Shown here: piece by piece, positions 59,301 through 64,000 of the stretch
Numbering within the stretch: position 1 is the first letter of the stretch
How the letters are laid out: each line of letters begins with the position of its first letter
From: Topomyia yanbarensis
Taxonomy: Eukaryota; Arthropoda; Insecta; Diptera; Culicidae
Reading direction: 5' to 3'
Length of the DNA: 64,000 nucleotides
Assembly: GCF_030247195.1 (NCBI RefSeq)
Contig: NC_080672.1
Location: 3,968,001-4,032,000, forward strand
The notes under the pieces: generated by a model
What the model was told of the DNA's origin: nothing
Seen by the model: the letters and a program-made list of their open reading frames with translations, nothing else
The model's database searches: none
Program-made: the position numbers and the translations under genes

Positions 59301-59972
59301 ACGAGAATTACGAGCTGAATTTGCTACCTTATTCTTGCTAACAACAAAAGCTAAAAACTGCTCCACCGCTACCAACAGATAAATCTACCCCTGTATCATT
59401 TTGTCTAAACCACAGAAGCAAAATATCGTAGGGGAGCCCGGGGCTAGTTGGCGGTTGAGGTAAGTTGGCGGAATCCCTTTTTCTCTGTTTCAATTAGACA
59501 TATAGCGCTGGCTCTTCTTGTGTACCTCAAGTTAGGTAAAACCCGTTATCCAATGTGTTTTTGTTGCAAAACGATTTGTTTGGTGGAAGTTGTGGGTGAT
59601 ATTGTGTCTTCGAGTATACCACGTAAACGTTCTAAATTTTAAATGCTTTGCGTTATTTAGAGTGATTTTAAATCTATTTCCCGAATGATTATATTTTTCG
59701 ACAGCGCGTGAAAAGAGCATCCGTATAGATATTACATCTATCCACAAACAAAAGTAATTTTTTAAATAATTTTTAATAAAATATGCGGTTGAGGCAAGTT
59801 GGCGGTGCTGCACGTGGGATAAGTTGGCGGTACTATTTACAGTGCAATAAAATCATGAAATATTTTTATTTCTGGAATTCACTCCAAAGTAAGAAAATCT
59901 TTTTCTTGTGTATCTCGCCAATGTAGGAGACATTTATTCCGACCAATCGCATAAAAAATTTCGAAAATTTTC
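59301..59972. other. Spacer with TTGGCGG repeats
   Basis: The motif AGTTGGCGG occurs at about 59444, 59462, 59795 and 59821, suggesting remnants of one repeated element. No ends were resolved and there is no gene. Confidence 0.4.
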
Positions 59973-62900
59973 TTTTTTTTTTTTTTTTTCCATAAAACGT
60001 TTATTTGACACGGCATTTGCAAAAGCTTTTTTACGCCGGGGTTTTTTTTTACATAACATGTTACAAAGGTTCTTAAGACTATCACGTTATAAAAAAAATC
60101 ACTTTCTAATGCTAACACTGAGGATAATCATCATTTTGAATGTTTTTAATTATAATCTATTTTCTTGAATTTCATTGTAAACCTATTGATAGTTTTTCTG
60201 TAATCTTTGTTTTTTTTTCTTTATTTATATCGTTTTATCTAACTTAACTAACTGCGAAGAAATCTAAATTGTTTGTGGGTAGCAAGGGAAAAAACTAGAA
60301 ACATTGTGGGGATAATTATATTTGAATATTTATTGATTTCAGGAAATGATAAATATGGCTCATGTATGTAAGATCTCGTAAAGCGAGGATATCACGAACA
60401 GGTACATAGGGTGGTTTTCTTCTGGCTCGTAAGGAGTCTATTAATTGGGATCTGGCTTCACGATATTCAATGCAAGACCAAACAACATGTTCAATGTCTT
60501 CGTAACCCTCTCCGCAAGCACATTGATTATCTTCTGCGATCCCAATACGGCGGAGATGCGCATTCAACGTATAATGGTTGGACATGAGTCTAGACATCAC
60601 ACGAATGAAGTTTCGACTTACATCCAACCCTTTGAACCATGCCTTCGTTGATACTTTAGGGATAATTGAGTGCAACCACCGTCCCAGATCTCCATTGTCC
60701 CATGATGTTTGCCAACTAGTAAGCGTCCTCTGACGAGAAGCGCTATAAAATTCATTGAAGGCAATAGGTCTTTCATAGATGTCACCGTCCAGCGCCCCTA
60801 TTTTGGCTAAATTATCCGCTCTCTCATTACCCGGTATGGAGCAATGAGCGGGAATCCACACTAAGGTAATTTGATAAGACTTATTTGTTAATTTGGTTAA
60901 GTATTCTCGTATCTTCTTCAAAAAGAACGGAGCGTGATTATCAAGCTTTAATGAGTGTAGTGCCTTAATTGTGCTGAGGCTATCTGTGAGGATGAAATAA
61001 TGGCTCGGAAGTAAAGTATCAATGATTTCCAGACTATGGTGAACGGCTGCTAGTTCGGCTGTGTAAACAGAGGCAGGTTCTGCAAGCTTGAAAGAGATCG
61101 CGGTGTTATGGTTGAAAATACCGAAGCCAGTGCCCTCATTGATTCGTGACCCATCAGTGTAGAACATTTTATGGCAGTCAATGTGTTGGTATTTACTTAT
61201 GAATATTTTAGGGATCTCCAGAGAGCGCTGGTGATCCGGGATTCCACGAATTTCCTCTTGCATGGACGTGTCGAAAAATAAAGTGGAATCGGGAGTATCT
61301 AATATATTAACACATGTCAGAACATAACTAGAAGGCGTTATTTCTTGTGACATGTGATTGAAGTACACTGTCATGAATCTGGTTTGGGATTGAAGCTCGA
61401 CAAGTCTTTCGAAATTTTCAATTACAAGTGGATTCATAACCTCACATCGTATAAGTAAACGAGAGGAGAGATCCCAGAATCGATCTTTTAAGGGAAGAAC
61501 TCCCGCTAGAACTTCAAGACTCATCGTATGTGTCGATTGCATGGAACCTAAGGCGATTCGTAAACAACGATACTGTATTCGTTCCAATTTAATAATGTGA
61601 GTGTTTGCAGCTGAACGGAAACAAAAGCACCCATATTCCATTACTGAAAGTATCGTTGTTTGATACAATCTTATCACGTCACTTGGATGAGCACCCCACC
61701 AAGATCCGGTTATTGTTCGGAGAAAATTTATCCTTTGTTGGCACTTCTTTATCAGATACCTAATGTGGCCTCCCCATGTACCTTTAGAATCGAACCAAAT
61801 TCCGAGATATTTAAAGGTCATGACTTGGGCTATCATTCTACCAACCAACTGAAGCTGAAGCTGAGCTGGATCACGCTTCCTTGAAAAAACAACCAACTCT
61901 GTTTTCTCCGTAGAGAAATCGATGCCTAACTTCAAAGCCCAACTTGATAAATTATCCAAACTATCTTGCAGTGGTTGTTGTAAATTTATGGCTTTTGGTC
62001 CTGTGACAGAAACCACGCCATCATCTGCAAGTTGCCTTAGAGTGCATGGGCTGACAATACAATTATCAATGTCATTCACGTAAAAATTGTAGAGAAGGGG
62101 GCTTAAACAAGAACCTTGTGGGAGACCCATGTAACTTATTCTGAATGTTGCCAAATCGCCATATGAAAAATGCATGTGCTTTTCTGACAATAAGTTGTAT
62201 AAATAATTATTTAATATTGGTGAAAGACCACATTGATGTAGTTTTTCTGAGAGAACATCAATGGAAACAGAGTCGAATGCTCCTTTTATGTCTAAGAACA
62301 CAGACGCCATTTGTTCTTTTTTTGCGTAAGCTAGTTGGATTTCTGACGAAAGTAGCGCCAGACAATCATTCGTTCCCTTTCCCCTCCGAAAACCAAACTG
62401 GGTATCTGATAGCAAGCCGTTCGCCTCAACCCAATTGTCGAGACGTCGTAGGATAATTTTTTCCAACAATTTCCTGATGCAGGATAGCATTGCAATCGGT
62501 CGATACGAGTTATGGTCAGAGGCTGGTTTTCCCGGTTTTGGAATGGCGATAACTCTCACTTGTCTCCAGTCGTGCGGGACAATGTTCTGCTCAAGAAGCT
62601 TATTGAATAAATTCAACAAGCGTCTTTTTGCTAGGTCAGGCAGATTCTTCACCAAGTTGAATTTAATTCTGTCTGGACCCGGAGCATTATTGTTGCATGA
62701 GAGGAGTGCAATTGAAAATTCCATCATTGTCAAAGGCGAATCTATGGAATCGTTACTTGTGGGAGCATCGCGAATGATTTTCTGCGCAGGAGCAGAATCT
62801 GGACAAACTTTCTTCGCAAAATTAAATATCCAGCGATTCGAAAAATCTTCGCTTTCATTAGTTACGTTTCGATTCCTCATTCTTCTGGCTGTGTTCCAAA

Positions 62901-64000
62901 GAGTACTCATTGATGTTTCTCTTGACAAGCCATCAACGAAACGTCTCCAATAACTAGACTTTTTGGCACGACGGAGACTGTCAAATTTGTTTTGTAAAAT
63001 CGAATAATTTTCAAAGTTTGCACGTGTACACCCTTTCCGTTTCATAATTTCTTTGTAAGCAACTTGTTTAGCTTCATATGCATCCGAGCACTCTTTGTCC
63101 CACCAGGGATTAGGAGGTCGGCTATTCATTGTCATGCCAGGATTGCATTTCGTTTGGGTTTGTTCTGCTGCTTCAATAATCAAACCCGCTAGAAATTCAT
63201 ATTCTTCGGTAGGTGGTAGCTCTTCCGTCGAAACAAGAGAAGTTGAAATTAAAGATTGGTATTTTTTCCAATCAATATTTCGTGTCAAGTCATAAGGTAC
63301 ATTGATTGAATTCGTGAGGCCTAATTCACTGTTAATTGAAATAACGACTGGCAAATGATCGCTACCGTGAGGATCAGGTACAACCTTCCACGTGCAATCT
63401 AACCGAAGTGATGTCGAGCATAGAGATAGATCTAATGCACTTGGTCGTGCGGGTGGTCTGGGAATGCGTGTTGCTTCGCCTGTATTTAAAACTGTCATAT
63501 TGAGCTCGTCACAAACATTGTATATCAAAGAGGATCGATTATCATTGAAGAGGGAACCCCACAATACTCCGTGCGAGTTGAAGTCTCCCAGTATCAGCCG
63601 CGGAGCAGCCATGGATTCCACTACCTCAAAAATCTGACGTTGTCCAATTTGAGCTTTGGGAGGTATATATATAGAAGCGATAGACATGTCTTTGCCTTTA
63701 ATATTCGTTTGGACAGCTACAGCCTCAATGCCCGCAAACAAGGGGATGTTAGTTCTATAGAAAGGATAGCACTTTTTAATTCCTAGAAGCACTCCTCCAT
63801 ATGGGGTGTCTCGGTCTAGGCGAATAATGTTGAAATCATTCAAGTTGAAATTAATGTTTGAGGTGAGCCATGTTTCACATAAAGCAAAAGCATCGCATTT
63901 CAAATTATGCAGCAAAATTTTTAAGGAGTCAATTTTAGGTATGATACTTCTGCAATTCCACTGTAAAACAGTGATGGAATCTTTCATTGGAGGAGGTGAA
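59973..64000 (-). mobile_element. I-clade LINE, copy 2 (cut by the window edge)
   Basis: Same family as 41355-47321, minus strand. The A-tail is the T run 59973-59989, AATAAA lies at 60000-60005, and the 3' UTR is about 325 bp. ORF2 is uninterrupted up to the window end. ORF1 and the 5' UTR, if present, lie beyond 64000. Because the 5' end is outside, the target duplication cannot be checked. Confidence 0.9.
60316..64000 (-). CDS. ORF2 of LINE copy 2: endonuclease, RT, RNase H, intact but 5'-partial
   Basis: 1223 codons are open from the Met at 63987. The likely true start, by comparison with copy 1, lies just past the window edge. Numbering from that Met: endonuclease N11, E38, D135/N137, D186, D210-H211. 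RT has D566 in FLDIKGAFDSV, GLPQGSCLSPLLYN (621-634) and the catalytic pair D655-D656 in LADD, where most relatives have Phe before ADD. RNase H has D945, E978, D1002, H1048 and D1058. The C-terminal Cys/His segment is C1156-X-C1158-X8-H1167-X4-C1172. All catalytic residues are present, so the protein could be active. It nicks target DNA, copies the element RNA and removes RNA from the hybrid. Confidence 0.95.
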   Translation of the reverse strand, partial: SPPPMKDSITVLQWNCRSIIPKIDSLKILLHNLKCDAFALCETWLTSNINFNLNDFNIIRLDRDTPYGGVLLGIKKCYPFYRTNIPLFAGIEAVAVQTNIKGKDMSIASIYIPPKAQIGQRQIFEVVESMAAPRLILGDFNSHGVLWGSLFNDNRSSLIYNVCDELNMTVLNTGEATRIPRPPARPSALDLSLCSTSLRLDCTWKVVPDPHGSDHLPVVISINSELGLTNSINVPYDLTRNIDWKKYQSLISTSLVSTEELPPTEEYEFLAGLIIEAAEQTQTKCNPGMTMNSRPPNPWWDKECSDAYEAKQVAYKEIMKRKGCTRANFENYSILQNKFDSLRRAKKSSYWRRFVDGLSRETSMSTLWNTARRMRNRNVTNESEDFSNRWIFNFAKKVCPDSAPAQKIIRDAPTSNDSIDSPLTMMEFSIALLSCNNNAPGPDRIKFNLVKNLPDLAKRRLLNLFNKLLEQNIVPHDWRQVRVIAIPKPGKPASDHNSYRPIAMLSCIRKLLEKIILRRLDNWVEANGLLSDTQFGFRRGKGTNDCLALLSSEIQLAYAKKEQMASVFLDIKGAFDSVSIDVLSEKLHQCGLSPILNNYLYNLLSEKHMHFSYGDLATFRISYMGLPQGSCLSPLLYNFYVNDIDNCIVSPCTLRQLADDGVVSVTGPKAINLQQPLQDSLDNLSSWALKLGIDFSTEKTELVVFSRKRDPAQLQLQLVGRMIAQVMTFKYLGIWFDSKGTWGGHIRYLIKKCQQRINFLRTITGSWWGAHPSDVIRLYQTTILSVMEYGCFCFRSAANTHIIKLERIQYRCLRIALGSMQSTHTMSLEVLAGVLPLKDRFWDLSSRLLIRCEVMNPLVIENFERLVELQSQTRFMTVYFNHMSQEITPSSYVLTCVNILDTPDSTLFFDTSMQEEIRGIPDHQRSLEIPKIFISKYQHIDCHKMFYTDGSRINEGTGFGIFNHNTAISFKLAEPASVYTAELAAVHHSLEIIDTLLPSHYFILTDSLSTIKALHSLKLDNHAPFFLKKIREYLTKLTNKSYQITLVWIPAHCSIPGNERADNLAKIGALDGDIYERPIAFNEFYSASRQRTLTSWQTSWDNGDLGRWLHSIIPKVSTKAWFKGLDVSRNFIRVMSRLMSNHYTLNAHLRRIGIAEDNQCACGEGYEDIEHVVWSCIEYREARSQLIDSLRARRKPPYVPVRDILALRDLTYMSHIYHFLKSINIQI

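Noticed and set aside
1..64000. CRISPR arrays, operons, riboswitches or other prokaryotic features
   Set aside because: The content is that of a eukaryotic transposon-rich genome. The tandem repeats found are transposon ends or 3' UTR repeats with no regular unique spacers.

Overview
The window looks like intergenic or intronic DNA from a large, AT-rich, transposon-dense insect genome, most likely a culicine mosquito (Aedes type). This is inferred from the transposon mix: LOA, I, R1 and RTE clade non-LTR retrotransposons, a BEL/Pao relic, a Tc1 relic, tRNA-derived SINE-like units, and many hAT-, TTAA- and TA-flanked non-autonomous elements. No host protein-coding gene could be supported. Every convincing coding signal belongs to a mobile element, and the long tracts between them hold nothing I recognise.

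Layout. 0-3.5 kb: a TTAA-flanked non-autonomous element, a small foldback and a minus-strand RT relic. 3.5-7.1 kb: a LOA-clade element with ORF1, RT and RNase H but no endonuclease. 7.4-9.7 kb: an R1-clade 3' half with about 400 bp tandem repeats in its tail, carrying a hAT MITE with a perfect 8 bp TSD. 10.7-12.0 kb: an RTE endonuclease relic, a tRNA-like sequence and a Tc1 transposase relic. 12.0-13.2 kb: a terminal-inverted-repeat element full of about 150 bp repeats; a longer copy lies inverted at 50.4-52.1 kb. 14.5-20.7 kb: two foldback elements separated by featureless DNA. 21.3-23.4 kb: a DNA transposon with 132 bp inverted ends, one end amplified into three tandem units, and the C-terminal exons of an unusual transposase. 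23.4-26.2 kb: LINE fragments and a composite of three tRNA-headed units in foldback form. 27.2-28.7 kb: a 1.46 kb hAT-type foldback. 29.8-36.0 kb: several MITEs, plus a LINE gag relic apparently split by later insertions. 36-41.3 kb: nothing recognised.

41.4-47.3 kb (minus strand) is the best element: a full-length, roughly 6 kb I-clade LINE with a 14 bp TSD, intact ORF1 and an ORF2 broken only by one base in a homopolymer. A second copy (59.97 kb to the window end, minus strand) has an uninterrupted ORF2 and is cut by the window edge. Between them are a hAT MITE, a TTAA MITE sitting in one copy of a direct duplication, the inverted partner of the 12 kb element, a foldback with 16 bp TSD, a decayed BEL/Pao pol and a roughly 1 kb TTAA-flanked element.

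In the I-clade elements ORF1 would be the RNA-binding gag-like protein (three zinc knuckles). ORF2 supplies endonuclease, reverse transcriptase and RNase H for target-primed insertion. Its likely start overlaps the ORF1 stop, which suggests coupled translation. The two copies are nearly identical through most of ORF2 but diverge sharply in RNase H and beyond, so the family looks mosaic.
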